A stretch of DNA of 64,000 bases from Isochrysis galbana (GCA_018136815.1 CM030931.1:857511-921510); one strand, 5' to 3'; positions 41,015-52,159 are shown, numbered from the stretch's first letter. The notes: a model not told the origin generated them from the letters alone. A program made the numbers and translations.

Positions 41015-43357
41015 TCAGCCGCGTCGTGTTCGCCGTTTGGGTGGATTGGCTTCCTCACTCTCTTCATCCACAGGCAGCAGGTGCTTCGTTGCAGCTCGCC
41101 GTTGTGACACGTCCCGCAGCACGTGCTCCTTGCTTATGGTCTCTTTCGAGGTGGCCGCCTTTCCGCGCGATGGGGAGACGGGCGCCGTCGCCGTCGCTGC
41201 GGGCGCGGGGTCCGCCGATGCCGGGACTCCTACAGGTGCAGGCAAGGTAGCTGTCGCCGCTGTCGGCGCGGGAACCACCGCCGTCGTTGACACGGAAGTT
41301 GCCATTGCTGCCGATGGGTGAGGCGCTGCCGCTGAGGGCGCGGCAGTTGTCGGCGCAGATGCAGAAGCAACTGCAGAAGTGTCACTAGTAGTGGAAGCTT
41401 TCGTGGCGCCAAGACTCACAGAGGCGGCGGGCATGGTAAGGACTGGGGCTGCGGCTGAGTCGGGCTTGCTCCTTTCTGTGTCCCCTTTCCCAGGAGTAGG
41501 CAATGTGCCGGCAACTTCTGGAGGGGGTTGCTCAGGAGCCTTGGCTGAGGATGGAGTTGCCAGCTCGAGCCGATTACCAAACTGTAGCCTTGCAGCTGTG
41601 GGAGCGTCTGGAGCGACGGGGGCAGTAGAGGATACCGTGGTCGCAGTGTCTGGCATGGGCATGGCTGCGGATGGCGAGGCTTTTGCATTTGGAAGTGTCT
41701 TGTGCTCCGTTTGAGCCCGATCACCGGCTGCCGGCTCAGGATCAGTTGAGGCAGCTGATGCAGCGGGAGCCGGAACAGTCTTATGGGGGGCCGCGTCGGT
41801 GCTGCCAGCAGCGTCGCCCGAAACAGTCATGGCCGAATTTATCGCTTCCGCAGTGCTAAGGGGAGCTTCAGCTTCTTGTGCAGGTTTCACCGAGGGCGCC
41901 GTTGTACTAGCCGCCAGCCCTGTCGCCGCGTCATTCGTGGCGGCCGCAGCACCTGCCCCAGCATTAGGGATGGGGCTCTCTCCGTCATCCGTCTCGTCTC
42001 CAAAATTGATCGCCGCCATCGCAAAGTCGTCCTCCTCGCCCACGTCGCTACCATCAGCAGCAACACCCGCGGCGGCCGCAGCAGCTGCTGCGGCAGCTTT
42101 TGCCGCCTCACTTTGCAACCCCCCAAGGGTTGCGGCTGCTGCCTCGTTGGCTGCTGCTGTGGCAGCGGCGGCGGCCGCAGCAGCGGCGAGGGAAGCAGCA
42201 ACGGAGGACGAGGTCCCACCCAAAGCGAGATGCGCCTTGTCCGGCGTGACCAGGCTGTGGAATCCCGATCCACCCAGTCCGCGGATCAACGGCGAGGACG
42301 AGGCGGCGTCAGGCAGGCCGCCTAAGCCGTCGTCGTTGTCTGCAGGCACCGTAGAACCGAGAGCTGGGGGCCCGAGCGTCTCATCGAAGACATCCGGCCC
42401 CAGCGCATCCGCGAGCGGACCCAGCGACGGCGTGTCCAGGATGTTCTTCACTGAGCCAGCTGCTGCGGGCGCTGCGTTGGCCAGAGCCGAGCCGTTAAAA
42501 GCTGGCGATGGGGCGACAGCTGGGGCGCCGGACGCCGCGGGGGTGGCAGTGGGGGCCGGAGTGGCCGATACGCTGCTATACGGCAGGTTGGCAGAGGGTG
42601 TCCGAGGCGGCACCCCGGAGGGAGTGCTTGCGCCCGGTGTGGCGCCCGGCGTGACGGCCGATGACGCTATCGACCCTGGCGTCGCAGGTGTTAAGGGTAC
42701 GGGTGTTGCGCTTGGGGTGGGCTTTGCGGGTGTTCCAGCAGGTGTGTTGGGTACGGGCATCTCAGGGATAGGCGGGAGTGGTGGGAACATAAGAACAGGG
42801 AGCGGGTGCGCGGCCGAGCCCGGTGCGCCGCTCTCCGGCTCCGTCTTTTTAGGTTGCTGCAGATAAGTCTCCACGTACGCGGCGCCTCCTGAAGTCTCGC
42901 ACAACCAGCTGGCAAGCTGCTGTAGCTCTTCCGGCTTGAGCGTGCGCCTGAGCTCGGCGGTAACCTCGGCAAGGGCGGCGGGTCCGTGAAGTTGCTCCTC
43001 GGCAATGAGGGCCAACTCCTGCTTCTCCAGCTCGTTCGCCTCGTTCTGACGATCGTTCACGAACTGCTTGTGTCGCAACCTTGCGACCCTGGCTGCCTGC
43101 GCCTTCCTCGCGAGCCTCGCGACACGTGCAGCAGAGGGGGCGTCTCCATCAGCAGTGGCTGTGGCTGCTCCCTCCTCGCCGGTCTCTTCGCCCTCGTCCG
43201 CATCCTCGTCCTCGCCATCTTCGCCCTCCTTCTTCTGTTTCTCCTGCTTCTCTTGCTTCTCCAACTTCTCCTGCTTTTCCTGCTTCTCCTGCTTCTCTGG
43301 CTCAGGCGGCGGCAGCGCACTCGGCCCTGCCGACTCGCAGCTGGCCTCGCTGCTCAT
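41015..43357 (-). CDS. bZIP-like, Ala/Pro/Thr-rich probable transcription factor
   Basis: About 780 aa from ATG 43357 (an in-frame TTG lies 27 nt upstream). A Lys/Glu repeat (EKQEKQEKQEKLEKQ) and an acidic block lead to a basic region, RKAQAARVARLRHKQFVNDR, followed by heptad-like ANELEKQELALIAEEQL. This matches the form of a bZIP (basic region plus short zipper) but the invariant Asn is replaced, so DNA binding is uncertain. A conserved LRRTLKPEELQQLASWLCE follows. The remaining ~580 residues are Ala/Pro/Thr/Ser-rich with TPATPG repeats and Ala runs, as in activation domains. A basic tail (PPKRRTRRG) may be a nuclear signal. The long open frame on the opposite strand is a composition artefact. 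Confidence 0.6.
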   Translation of the reverse strand: MSSEASCESAGPSALPPPEPEKQEKQEKQEKLEKQEKQEKQKKEGEDGEDEDADEGEETGEEGAATATADGDAPSAARVARLARKAQAARVARLRHKQFVNDRQNEANELEKQELALIAEEQLHGPAALAEVTAELRRTLKPEELQQLASWLCETSGGAAYVETYLQQPKKTEPESGAPGSAAHPLPVLMFPPLPPIPEMPVPNTPAGTPAKPTPSATPVPLTPATPGSIASSAVTPGATPGASTPSGVPPRTPSANLPYSSVSATPAPTATPAASGAPAVAPSPAFNGSALANAAPAAAGSVKNILDTPSLGPLADALGPDVFDETLGPPALGSTVPADNDDGLGGLPDAASSSPLIRGLGGSGFHSLVTPDKAHLALGGTSSSVAASLAAAAAAAAATAAANEAAAATLGGLQSEAAKAAAAAAAAAAGVAADGSDVGEEDDFAMAAINFGDETDDGESPIPNAGAGAAAATNDAATGLAASTTAPSVKPAQEAEAPLSTAEAINSAMTVSGDAAGSTDAAPHKTVPAPAASAASTDPEPAAGDRAQTEHKTLPNAKASPSAAMPMPDTATTVSSTAPVAPDAPTAARLQFGNRLELATPSSAKAPEQPPPEVAGTLPTPGKGDTERSKPDSAAAPVLTMPAASVSLGATKASTTSDTSAVASASAPTTAAPSAAAPHPSAAMATSVSTTAVVPAPTAATATLPAPVGVPASADPAPAATATAPVSPSRGKAATSKETISKEHVLRDVSQRRAATKHLLPVDEESEEANPPKRRTRRG

Positions 43358-43399
43358 TGAGGCTCCCGTGACGTTCGGCTCCAACGGGCCCGCCCCGGA

Positions 43400-44720
43400 T
43401 GAGGAGCGCGGCGGCGGAGCGAAGGTGCGGCGGCGCAGTCGGGCGCGGCGGAGCGCGCGAGGCTGTGGTGAAGGTGGGCGGGGGGCGGAGCTGAGGCGAG
43501 AGCGCCGCGCCGGAGACGAGGAGGAGAGGGGGGGGCAGGGGAGGAGGGCGGAGGGAGGGGGTTGGGGGAGGTCGTCAAGAAACAGAAGAGAAGCGGTGGA
43601 GTCTACGAGGAAAGAGGAGCAAGATAAGGGGAAGAGAAAGCGAGAAGAAGAAGGTTCGAGGAGGAGGGCGCCGCCGGCCCCCCCCCCCCCCCCTTCCCCC
43701 CACGCTCTCTCTCAGGGAGAGGAGAGGAGAAGTGGACGGCGCGTCGTCCACTCGACCATCAATCGCGGCCTCTTTCTTCTCTCACAGTGTTTTCACAAAA
43801 CAACCACCAGGGTCGGCCGAGAGCACATCTCTCCCCCTTCTACTACTCTCCCTCATATACTGGAGATGTAAAGGTCCGCCGCACCCGCACGTCCTCAAGT
43901 CTCTAAAGTTTCCGAGACCCTTTATAATAACAGATTCTTTCCATAGGAGTACCGGGTGGCGAGCGAGCGCTGCTCCGTGTAGAGAAGAGTAGGACAGAGA
44001 ACACACGAGAAAATGAGGAGTGGGGGGGGAGGGGGGGAAGCTGGCGAGAGAGACACCGATCTGTATAGATATTATTAGAGGAGTCCTACTGGCTGGAGAG
44101 AGAGGGGGAGAGCCACTGCTGCGTGTCCTCGTCGACAAGGCGGGGGAGATGAAGCAGGTGTGGCGCGCGGGGGGAGGGGGGGGGGGGGTTAAGGGGATTC
44201 CTTCCCGCGGTGGGACGGTGTAGAATCCAAGTTGGCTCCCAAAAATAAACCCGATGAACGCCGCCACGCCGCCACCCGCTGGCGGGTCCGAGGGTCGAGG
44301 GTCGAGCCGAGGGCCTCGATGAACTCGGACAACGTTGCGTCTTGCACGGTCTCGGCCTCGTCCGCCACGTGCCCCGCGGCCCGCGGCAGGGCCAGGAGAT
44401 GCGGGTAGGCCCCTCAGGCCCACCTGTGTCAGGCCCCTCAGCGGCGAAGGGAGCGGGCCGTTGTGCCGTTGTCGCATGTTGGGGCCCACGCTGGCCGCGC
44501 GGCAAGCCGGGGGTGGGCGAGAAGAAAGTCTTCGAGCTTCGCCGTCTCGAACCCGTCCCCCGGTACGTCCCTTCCACCTGGGAAGATGATGCGCTTGAAA
44601 GTGACGACGCCCGCGCGCGGCCTCCGTTTCCGTTTCCGCGGCGGGGGTGGGCTGGGGGAGTTTCCATGCGCACGATTCGCCCCGCGGTTGAATTTTAATA
44701 AAACAACTGAGCGTCTGAGC
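43400..44720. other. Purine-rich, gene-free region
   Basis: 43380-43740 is GGAG-rich, with a C17 run at 43678-43694 and a G14 run at 44176-44189 (44160-44195 nearly all G). No conserved protein. It is upstream of the bZIP-like gene and may include its promoter and 5'UTR. Confidence 0.4.
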
Positions 44721-44792
44721 GTTAGTACCACTACTCCCACTAGCCCGGTACTATCACGACACCCCTCAGCGCACTCACTTGCCCGTACGCCA
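44711..44792 (+). repeat. Dispersed repeat, copy 2 of 2
   Basis: Matches 21568-21660 over about 80 bp (GTACCACTACT, CACTAGCCCGGTACTATCAC, CTTGCCCGTAC). Confidence 0.6.
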
Positions 44793-45088
44793 TGACGTGT
44801 TTTGAGACCAAAAGCGTTCAATTATCCCCATCCCTTCTAGCTAACACCTTTCGTTGTCACCTGGAGGTTACTTGACTCAACCTGACACTTCACATGTTGA
44901 AACACACACGTGGTCTGACTCCATTCACTCGATTTGGGGCAGGGTCGATATCTCGTTGAAATTCACGTCTCACACCAAGGAGCACTGATGAGTGTATGTC
45001 CACACCAAAGAGCACCGACCGCGTAAAAGCAGACAACAAGTTTCGTCACACGTCTATATGGAGGAGACGAGGAAGGGTGAGGAGTTCC

Positions 45089-45588
45089 CTGCAGTTGAGG
45101 AATTCCCTGCAGTTGAGGAGTTCCGTGCAGTTGAGGAGTTCCCGTGCAGTTGAGGAGTTCCCGTGCAGTTGAGCAGTTCCCGTGCAGTTGAGCAGTTCCC
45201 GTGCAGTTGAGCAGTTCCCGTGCAGTTGAGCGCAGTTGAGCGCAGTTGAGCAGTTCCCGTGCAGTTGAGCAGTTCCCGTGCAGTTGAGCAGTTCCCGTGC
45301 AGTTGAGCAGTTCCCGTGCAGTTGAGCAGTTCCCGTGCAGTTGAGCAGTTCCCGTGCAGTTGAGCAGTTCCCGTGCAGTTGAGCAGTTCCCGTGCAGTTC
45401 AGTTGAGCAGTTCCCGTGCAGTTGAGCAGTTCCCGTGCAGTTGAGCAGTTCCCGTGCAGTTGAGCAGTTCCCGTGCAGTTGAGCAGTTCCCGTGCAGTTG
45501 AGCAGTTCCCGTGCAGTTGAGCAGTTCCCGTGCAGTTGAGCAGTTCCCGTGCAGTTGAGCAGTTCCCTTGCAGTTGAGCAGTTCCCCG
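45089..45588. repeat. 19-bp minisatellite
   Basis: Unit GCAGTTGAGCAGTTCCCGT, about 26 copies. Edge units are variant (GAGGAATTCCCT on the left) and slips occur at 45225-45250 (GAGCGCAGTT) and 45397. Long ORFs through it (TAQLHGNCS repeats on the minus strand) are products of period 19 without stops. It lies directly upstream of the ankyrin gene. Confidence 0.95.
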
Positions 45589-45716
45589 CCCCCCTGCCGC
45601 CCTGCATTGCCCCCTCTCTCCCTTCAGAGCCCTCCTCTCCCTTCAGAGCCCTCTTCTCCCTTCAGACCCCAGCCCTCCTCTCCCCTTTGTCGCCCTCCCC
45701 GCGTACCAGAATCGCG

Positions 45717-46283
45717 ATGGCCTCCTCTTCTGTGAAGCGTCCTATCGAACCAGACGAAGAGCCCCGTCAGGTGTCACCTCACCTGTCTGGACGTCGCAAC
45801 GGGAAGCTTCGGTGGGAGTATTGCACTACGAATCAATCCCCACCTATAGAGGACTTGGGTCAGGACATCGACTTCATGTATGTAGATGATTACCATGAGA
45901 CCACTTCACTGATGGAGGCATCCTCTCGCGGGCATTTCTGGTGCGTAAAGAATACATTGGAGTTGTTCAAGGATCGGCAGAAGAGTGCATCTGCATTGGT
46001 GACGTTTGTCAACCAGGTTGGAGCTGCTACCCAGAAGCAGACCGCCCTTATCATGGCTGCCAAGCGAGGGCATGCTCATATTGTGGTCGAACTCCTCAAT
46101 GCTGGTGCCATGATTGAAGCTGTGGATGATGATGGTTATACTCCTCTACTTCATGCCTGTAAGATGAATCACATAGAGGTGGCCGAAGTGCTCCTTGCGA
46201 ATGGTGCTCACATCAGCAACAACATTCTTCAGATGACCAACGATGACACAATGATCGATCTACTGACGCGTGCTGGGGCTTGA
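45717..46283 (+). CDS. Ankyrin-repeat protein
   Basis: 188 aa, single exon from ATG 45717. Residues ~60-185 hold ankyrin repeats: TSLMEASSRGHFWCVKNTLE, TALIMAAKRGHAHIVVELLN, YTPLLHACKMNHIEVAEVLL and a short cap. The N-terminal 55 residues carry no known domain. Ankyrin domains mediate protein binding; the partner is unknown. Its promoter would have to lie in or before the 19-bp minisatellite. Confidence 0.75.
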   Translation: MASSSVKRPIEPDEEPRQVSPHLSGRRNGKLRWEYCTTNQSPPIEDLGQDIDFMYVDDYHETTSLMEASSRGHFWCVKNTLELFKDRQKSASALVTFVNQVGAATQKQTALIMAAKRGHAHIVVELLNAGAMIEAVDDDGYTPLLHACKMNHIEVAEVLLANGAHISNNILQMTNDDTMIDLLTRAGA

Positions 46284-46429
46284 GAGGACCTCCCCAAACT
46301 TGGGTGCATTTCGGTAGTGGGATTTTGCGAAGTGACCCCTCCCTCCATAGTGCACCGGTGTGATATATTACAAAAAAACGACATTATAGTAAGTATATTC
46401 TACACTATGACGTATTACACCAAGCTTCC

Positions 46430-46832
46430 GTGGCTCCCCAGTTGTGACACACTCGATCACTCTCAGTACGTGCAACGACGTTTCTTGGCACACCTGGATA
46501 TGACGGCGGACCGATGCACATCGCGCCGTGCCCAATCAATGCACGGCGTGCACAATGTGATTGCAAGTCATCACAGGTGCTCAGTGGATACTATTCATTA
46601 AACTGCATGTTTATGTAGTTGTCGGCCTTAGAGGAAAAGCGTTTGCATGCGCACGCACGGCGTCCCCGCGGGGGAACATGCACCGCGGGGAAAAGCAGAG
46701 AAAAAAGTTGTTATCCCCACTCCCCACGCACGGCTAGCCCTTATTTAATTTTAAAATACTATATACATAACTGTGGACATTTGATCGCTCAATTCGACTG
46801 ATGCCCCACAATTGACGGAACGACACCTAATG
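46430..46832 (-). repeat. Dispersed repeat, family F copy 2
   Basis: The reverse complement matches 24716-25130: GGTGTCGTTCCGTC at the right edge, ATCAAATGTCCACAGTTAT, CCCCGCGGGGACGCCGTGCG and GCAATCACA. Left edge uncertain. Confidence 0.55.
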
Positions 46833-46849
46833 GCGGGCTTGGTGGAACA

Positions 46850-47040
46850 ACTCTCGAAACAAATCGAGGCCGCCGGACCATATCTAAGCCCTTTACCCCT
46901 ATCCCGCTAGTAGTGTACGGAAAGAGTCGCCTGATGGCGGGGGGGAAAGGGCCGGGGGAGTGGGGGTGTAGAAAGTGTCCTGCGTTAAAGTAGTGGGTCC
47001 ATGGCCGCATGTGCGGTAAGAATATTTTAAGGGTTTATTA
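46850..47040 (+). mobile_element. SINE C 3' end (5'-truncated)
   Basis: CCGGACCATATCTAAGCCC, TAGTAGTGTACGG and GGGGTGTAGAAAG match the complement of 39600-39710. It ends GTAAGAATATTTTAAGGGTTTATTATT, a degenerate version of GAATATTAAAAGG plus T. Confidence 0.7.
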
Positions 47041-47325
47041 TTGCCGCACCCTTAGGGCCGGGGGCGCGGACATTCGATGGCACAGAAGCTCGAGGGGTGA
47101 TGCAGCCGTGGCGTTGTTTGCGTCGCACGCACGAGGGGGGCACCCGGGAGACAAGGCAGGGCTGGTGCATGCCCCTGGCTACGATGCCAGTCCTAGCGCC
47201 ATGGAGAAGGCTGATGGTGGGGTTGAAGAAAAGGATGCAATGGTTCAGCGCGCCCTCAGGAATTGGCGGGGCGCCGAGTATGCGTACATATGCGCACACA
47301 CGCACACGATTGGGTGGGCACTCGT
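47041..47325. other. Spacer, nothing recognised
   Basis: Between a SINE C end and the glycerate kinase stop; probably includes the 3'UTR of the kinase. Confidence 0.35.
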
Positions 47326-48363
47326 TCACTCAGACACCCGTCCCTGTTCGCCACTGTGCACGACGCTGCGATTCGCATCGACCATGATCAGCAGTGTCGG
47401 CAGCCCATCCACGCCCTCGTGTCCGGCAGCAAGGTAGAGCGCTGGCAAGTAAGCCTTGTATGCCGGCATGTATCGACTCACAAAGTCGGCGACTTGCTCG
47501 TCCGTCATCCCGGGTCTACCCATGGCGGCCATGGCGTGCTCAGCTTCTAGGCGCCATGTGTACACATGCTCGGTGTCGTTGACACCGAGGATGACCCACG
47601 CCGACATGAGGCGGTGCCAACATGAGTAAGCACTCAGCCTGGCGTTGATGTCACGCAACCCAGTGTCGATGGCGTCAAGCCTCGCACCTTCGGCGCCACA
47701 ATCAGCCTCTAAGTCGAGAGGGCCGAATCCATTCATCCAACCTTCAAAGAGGACGACATCCGCGGGCTCCTTTTGTACGTGCCACGCAGAGGGAGGTGCG
47801 CGATCGCCACGGCCCGAGAAGGCCGACTTGTCGTACCTAGGAATTGCCACATCCGGGCTGCGTTCCAGAAGCTTCGACAACGTCTCAGTGCCTAACCCTA
47901 GGTCGTGCGTCCCCGCGTTCCCGCGCACCTGTAGTAATCGATTGTCCGCATGGGAGTCGGCCAGTGCCTGTTGCTCCTTGCGAGGCAAGTAGAAGTCATC
48001 GATTGAGGCGGCAGCACAGGTGAGGCCATCCTCCTCGAAGCGCCCAATCAGTGTCTCCACCAATGTGGTCTTGCCGCAGCCTTGCGGCGCGGAGAGACCG
48101 ATACCGACGGCGCGTCTAGGCTCTGCCGACCGCCGGCTGCACACGAGGGCTCGACACCAGAAGTAGATGGGCAGGTATAGGTGGAAGATGCGCCCTGCAG
48201 CTGCGTCATCAAGCTGCTCGAGCGAGTCGGTGGTGATGCCATAGAGCTCCGAGGCGAGCTGTCTACCGTGCTGTGCCCATTCCTCAGCCGGCGGCACCTT
48301 TGGCGCTAGATACGAGAAGAGCGGGCCGCGCTGGGCGTAAGAAAGGCACGAGGCGGCGCGCAT
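47326..48363 (-). CDS. GLYK: D-glycerate 3-kinase
   Basis: 345 aa, intronless, ATG 48363. Phosphorylates D-glycerate to 3-phosphoglycerate, the last step of the photorespiratory C2 cycle in algae and plants; plastid in plants. Motifs: P-loop GLSAPQGCGKTTL (residues ~85-97), SIDDFYLPRKEQ, GNAGTHDLGLG, PRYDKSAFSGRGDR, FEGWMNGFGPL and the C-terminal signature VADFVSRYMPAYKAYLPALY. The first ~70 residues have few acidic residues at the very start (MRAASCLSYAQRG) and may hold a weak targeting sequence. All catalytic motifs are intact, so it should be functional. Confidence 0.92.
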   Translation of the reverse strand: MRAASCLSYAQRGPLFSYLAPKVPPAEEWAQHGRQLASELYGITTDSLEQLDDAAAGRIFHLYLPIYFWCRALVCSRRSAEPRRAVGIGLSAPQGCGKTTLVETLIGRFEEDGLTCAAASIDDFYLPRKEQQALADSHADNRLLQVRGNAGTHDLGLGTETLSKLLERSPDVAIPRYDKSAFSGRGDRAPPSAWHVQKEPADVVLFEGWMNGFGPLDLEADCGAEGARLDAIDTGLRDINARLSAYSCWHRLMSAWVILGVNDTEHVYTWRLEAEHAMAAMGRPGMTDEQVADFVSRYMPAYKAYLPALYLAAGHEGVDGLPTLLIMVDANRSVVHSGEQGRVSE

Positions 48364-48836
48364 CGCGATCCCTCGGAAGGCCGCCCCGCCCCAATCGGCA
48401 CGTCCGTAACGCGTTCTCTTTCACGTGAATTTTTCATGGGTCACAGAATGTCTGACGGCCGCGCACCACCGATCGACCTCTGGCCAGCAAAGTGTTTCCC
48501 AGAGCCGGCGGCGTGGTGGACGACGTGGCTGCGGGCGCGGGGAAAGGCGGCACGGGCGGAGGCGTGGGCGTGGTGGACGACGCGACTGCGGGTGGCGCAG
48601 AGGAGGATGACGCATGCGACTCAGGGTGCTTTGCGGGTTGCGGTTGCGGGTTGAACTGCGGCGTGAGCCGCCTTCCGCTCTGCGGCGCGGGCAAGCCTTC
48701 CGAAGCCCTCTCGGTAGGCGGGAGCCGAGTGGTTGCACCTTCACAGAAATGAGAGGAGCGACCCTGAAATGAGGGCAGGTTCGGGAGAGAAAAATAATGG
48801 GCCTCAGGTTGCACCTTCTTTATCAGTTCACTGCTT
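48364..48836. other. Upstream spacer of the kinase gene
   Basis: 48540-48640 has repeated GGGCGTGGTGGACGACG-type words that give ORFs on both strands with no domain match. No element ends seen. Confidence 0.35.
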
Positions 48837-49200
48837 CAACTATCAGTAAAACTGATAGGGTCATGGGGGCCGCGTTCCCCCCTTCCTCCATCGCAGACAC
48901 CCCCTGGGTGGGCCTGCACACTCACCCTCAGCCCCTGCCTGCTGGCGGGGGCTGAGCTGACATCAATCCTGCCCAGACTCTCGCCCAGCGTGCGCTGCGC
49001 GCCTCAGCACGCATTCGCCTAAACCAGACCCCCATCGCACTGACTCCCCCCTTCACCATTGAGACACAGACACCTCGAGCCGCCAGGAAGGCACCCAGGG
49101 CCAGCGAGGCCAGCGAGGGAGAGGTAGGGGAGGCCAGGGGCCCAGCCCCAGCCTCCACTGCCCCCTGAGCTGGCCCAGTTGCCAGTTGGCCCTCTGGGGG
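48837..49200 (+). mobile_element. SINE E-like element, hairpin class TATCAGT, 3'-incomplete
   Basis: Begins CAACTATCAGTAAAACTGAT AGGGTC; arms CTATCAGT/ACTGATAG are perfect with an AAA loop. Then ATGGGGGCCGCGTTCCCCCC (second hairpin) and CATCGCAGACACCCCCTGGG, CCTGCTGGCGGGGGCTGAGC as in SINE E at 22040-22110. It stops near GGGGGCCTAATCGCATGCG without a T-tract. Confidence 0.7.
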
Positions 49201-49562
49201 CCTAATCGCATGCGATTCATGGTTCGCCAGCAAAAAGCTTGCGCACCTGCTTTGGCGGTACCAGCTCTTCATGATCGGCGACGTGAAGACGAACATAGCG
49301 CAGTTCTGTGCTCCAGCTCTGATTGCCGCCTGCCCGAAAATCGAGGGCCCGCGAGTCGTTCAACGTCAATTTCTGTAGTCTTCAATATTTGTATACAAAA
49401 AAATCGAATTTCGCGTTCAAATTCTTAATATTTATGCTAGGGGCCTATTAGATAGTGACCATATTAGCTGCCTGGGCGCAAAAAATACAGATCAGGGTGC
49501 TAATTTGACCTAGTTATGACAAGGTGAAGTCGTTGTCTTTAAGACTACCGGTAGTCTTCGTT

Positions 49563-51173
49563 ATCCTAGATTGGTCGGCCCACGTAAAAGCACTACAAGC
49601 CAAATGGATCCTGAACTACTTGAATGCGCGGAAAGCACTATGGAAACATGGCCTCGATGCATGGTTCTGTAGGACCGGTCTGGGAAGAGGCGCTGTCCTC
49701 TCTGCGATCCCTATGACAGCGTTGACGGGCAGCATTAGAGGAAACCCGGCACTTCCAACCTTCTGGAAAGAGGCCCTCGCGAATTTTAGAGACCTCGACA
49801 TAAAACCCTCTTTCCTTACGCGGGAAGGCGCGCTCTCACAGCCAATATGGCACAACATACACATCCCCCCCCCTGCGATACGAGCCCCGTGGGCGCGCCT
49901 ATGGGAATCATTACATACCAACGTAGTTCACAACGTCTTCAAGGACGGCGCCCTTACGACGCCGTACAGCAAGGAAGAGTGCTCGGCATATGTAGAGCAC
50001 CTGCCCGAAACCTTCATTCACGAAGGCCGTGTGATACATAAAAAGGAATTTCTTGACTCATGGGACATAGTCGTAGGTTATGCAACAAGACTGTTAGAGC
50101 GAGCGAAAGAGCGCCCCCCCCAAGACACTAAAGGAGAGGAGCCGCACGCTTGCGACACCCAGCCACAGGAGCCAGGGGATGCGCTATCTCGCAGAGAAGT
50201 TAGAGTCACGGAAGACGAAAGATTCATAAGCAGATTCAACAACATCTGGCTACACGCTGACACCGATTATTTAGGAGAGATAGCCGGCACCGGGAATGTG
50301 GCGGAAGCCGAAGAAATCCAATACTACCACCAACCGGCAAAATGGGAGGGCGGATATAAAGGCCCGAGATTCATGGAATACCCTCTAGCGGATGAATACG
50401 CCATACGAAAAGGAAGGGTCGCGCTAGACGCGATCTCCGTCTCCGACATCACCAAAGAAGTGATCAAAACGAATCGGAAAAACGCCCCACAAGCGGCGAG
50501 GTCCGCGTGGGAGAATAGACTTAGCATCACGAAAGAGGAATGGAAACACATAGCTAGACTATACACAATGCCGTTGCTAAAACACACGGATAAACACTTA
50601 CACTTCAAACATATCACGCACAGAAGGATCGGCACGAGAAACAGATTCCCAGACAGCCCGACAGACAAATGTAGACTGTGCCACGGCCACCGAGAAGACT
50701 CGTGCCATCTAGCATGGTGCCCCGCGACGAAAACGATATTCGAAACAATAGACGCCCTTACAAAACACACGCCTACTGCTAAGAGATCGCGTGCACAGAA
50801 AGTGAAAGATAGACTCTTCGCATACCCCGGTACGAACACTCCCGATAGCCTAAAAGCGCTCTACATAATAGCATGGAAACATATAATAAAAGACTTCTAC
50901 AGAGTAGAGTTCGAGGCGCACAAATACCACTATATACCAGTCCTGGAGTCCACGCTGATAAGATTCGCCACCCTGGTCCGAGGCACTAACTCGCCGGATC
51001 CTTACGATTCTATGCGCACGTATAAGGCCGCTCAGGGGAGAAAACCTAAGATCAAAAAAGCGACAGAACTCAGCAGCCCTATATTTACTAAGGATGAACA
51101 AGGTAGGCTACAACCAAGTAAAGAATTTGGCCTCGTAGCAGAAGCCCTCGGCCTAGCTGAGAGGCTCGCATGA
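49563..51173 (+). pseudogene. LINE B post-RT region, open frame
   Basis: An intact frame of about 535 codons from the truncation point to a TGA at 51171: WSAHVKALQAKWILNYLNAR, LPTFWKEALANFRDL, GALSQPIWHNIHIPPP, HLHFKHITHRRIGTRNRF, knuckle CRLCHGHREDSCHLAWC, then ESTLIRFATLVRG. No stop or frameshift has accumulated, so the insertion is young. The true start is lost. The CCHC knuckle suggests nucleic-acid binding. Confidence 0.8.
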
Positions 51174-51504
51174 ATAGACACGACAACCCGCTCCGACCGT
51201 ATGACATCGACCATAATTACGGACATACCGGATATACGGACGTACACATTAGTACGACTACACCCCGAAGCACTCACAGTATCAACAGGTCACTCAACGG
51301 AACAGGAGGGAGGCGAGAACATACCGTTGGGGACAGGTGCACCCCGCTTAACTCGGACCCCCCAAACGACCCGGGCCCCTAAGTAGAGCACGAGGGGAGT
51401 TGCCGCAAGGCAGGGAGTGAGGGAGTGGGAGGAGAAAGAGCGTGGCTTCGTGAGTGTCTTCCATTGCCACGGGCGAGGCGAGGATATTAAAAAGTTTTTT
51501 TTTT
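49563..51504 (+). mobile_element. LINE B, 5'-truncated copy
   Basis: Flanked by GTCTTCGTT at 49554-49562 and 51505-51513. Ends GATATTAAAAAG plus T10. It is 5'-truncated within the post-RT coding region. Adjacent 49540-49556 (AAGACTACCGGTAGTCTT) is a perfect palindrome in the target. Confidence 0.82.
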
Positions 51505-51513
51505 GTCTTCGTT

Positions 51514-52159
51514 GCGCCCCTTCAACCGAAAGGTGGTGGCTTCCTCCGGGGAGGGGGAGGGGGATGCAGCACTGGCGGTGGTGCGGGCGGTTCAACAGAC
51601 GCACACACCTCTGCCTTCTTGGTAGAGAGTCTGCTTGACCGCAAGGCGCCATGCCCCCCTGGCGAGCCAAACTCAAGAGAGGCTCTCGGCACCCGTGTGC
51701 GCCTGCTGCCCTCTTCCATTCCATCTCGCATGGGGTCGCCAGTCCCCTCGACTTGCGACGGGGACGCGCTGCGGCAACCATGCACTCGCCTTCGCCGCTG
51801 TTGTCCGTCTGCGATGCCATCTCCCGCGTGGCAGGCGGAGACGGACTTGAGTCTGCATGCCTCGGCGTCTCACTCGGGGTGCGGACACCCCGGTCGTCAT
51901 CTCCCTCCTCCTCAGCGGCTTCCCTCAGAGCCTCACCCCCTGGCATGGTGCCCCCCTGCCCCTGCGCGCTCACCAGTCACCAGCGCTTTTTCCCACCACG
52001 CTCCCCCCCCCCCCCTCCCCCCCCCCCGGGGGTACCCCCATCCGCTAACCCGCCACCTTTAATTTCTGCTTGTGCTACCGTAGAGTAGTATTTTTGTGAT
52101 GACTTTAAATAGTAGTCGCCGGCCACCGTCGTCGTGTCGCAGCCTTCTCTCTAATAGCG
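51514..52159. other. Spacer with GC-rich low-complexity DNA
   Basis: Holds several overlapping frames with no domain match, a C-rich tract at 52005-52028, and the upstream region of QueF. No gene supported. Confidence 0.4.

Noticed and set aside
41799-42866. 355-codon plus-strand ORF
   Set aside because: It is antisense to the bZIP-like protein and alanine-rich only because of GC-rich codon composition.
45089-45588. CRISPR-like array
   Set aside because: The 19-bp units are contiguous without spacers, in a eukaryotic context.
44963-45607. 214-codon ORF with NCSTARELL/LNCTGTAQLHG repeats
   Set aside because: It is a frame through the 19-bp minisatellite with no domain.
51290-52062. Several 60-227-codon ORFs on both strands
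   Set aside because: No domain, no conserved codon pattern, and the sequence is low-complexity and GC-rich; part overlaps the LINE B tail.
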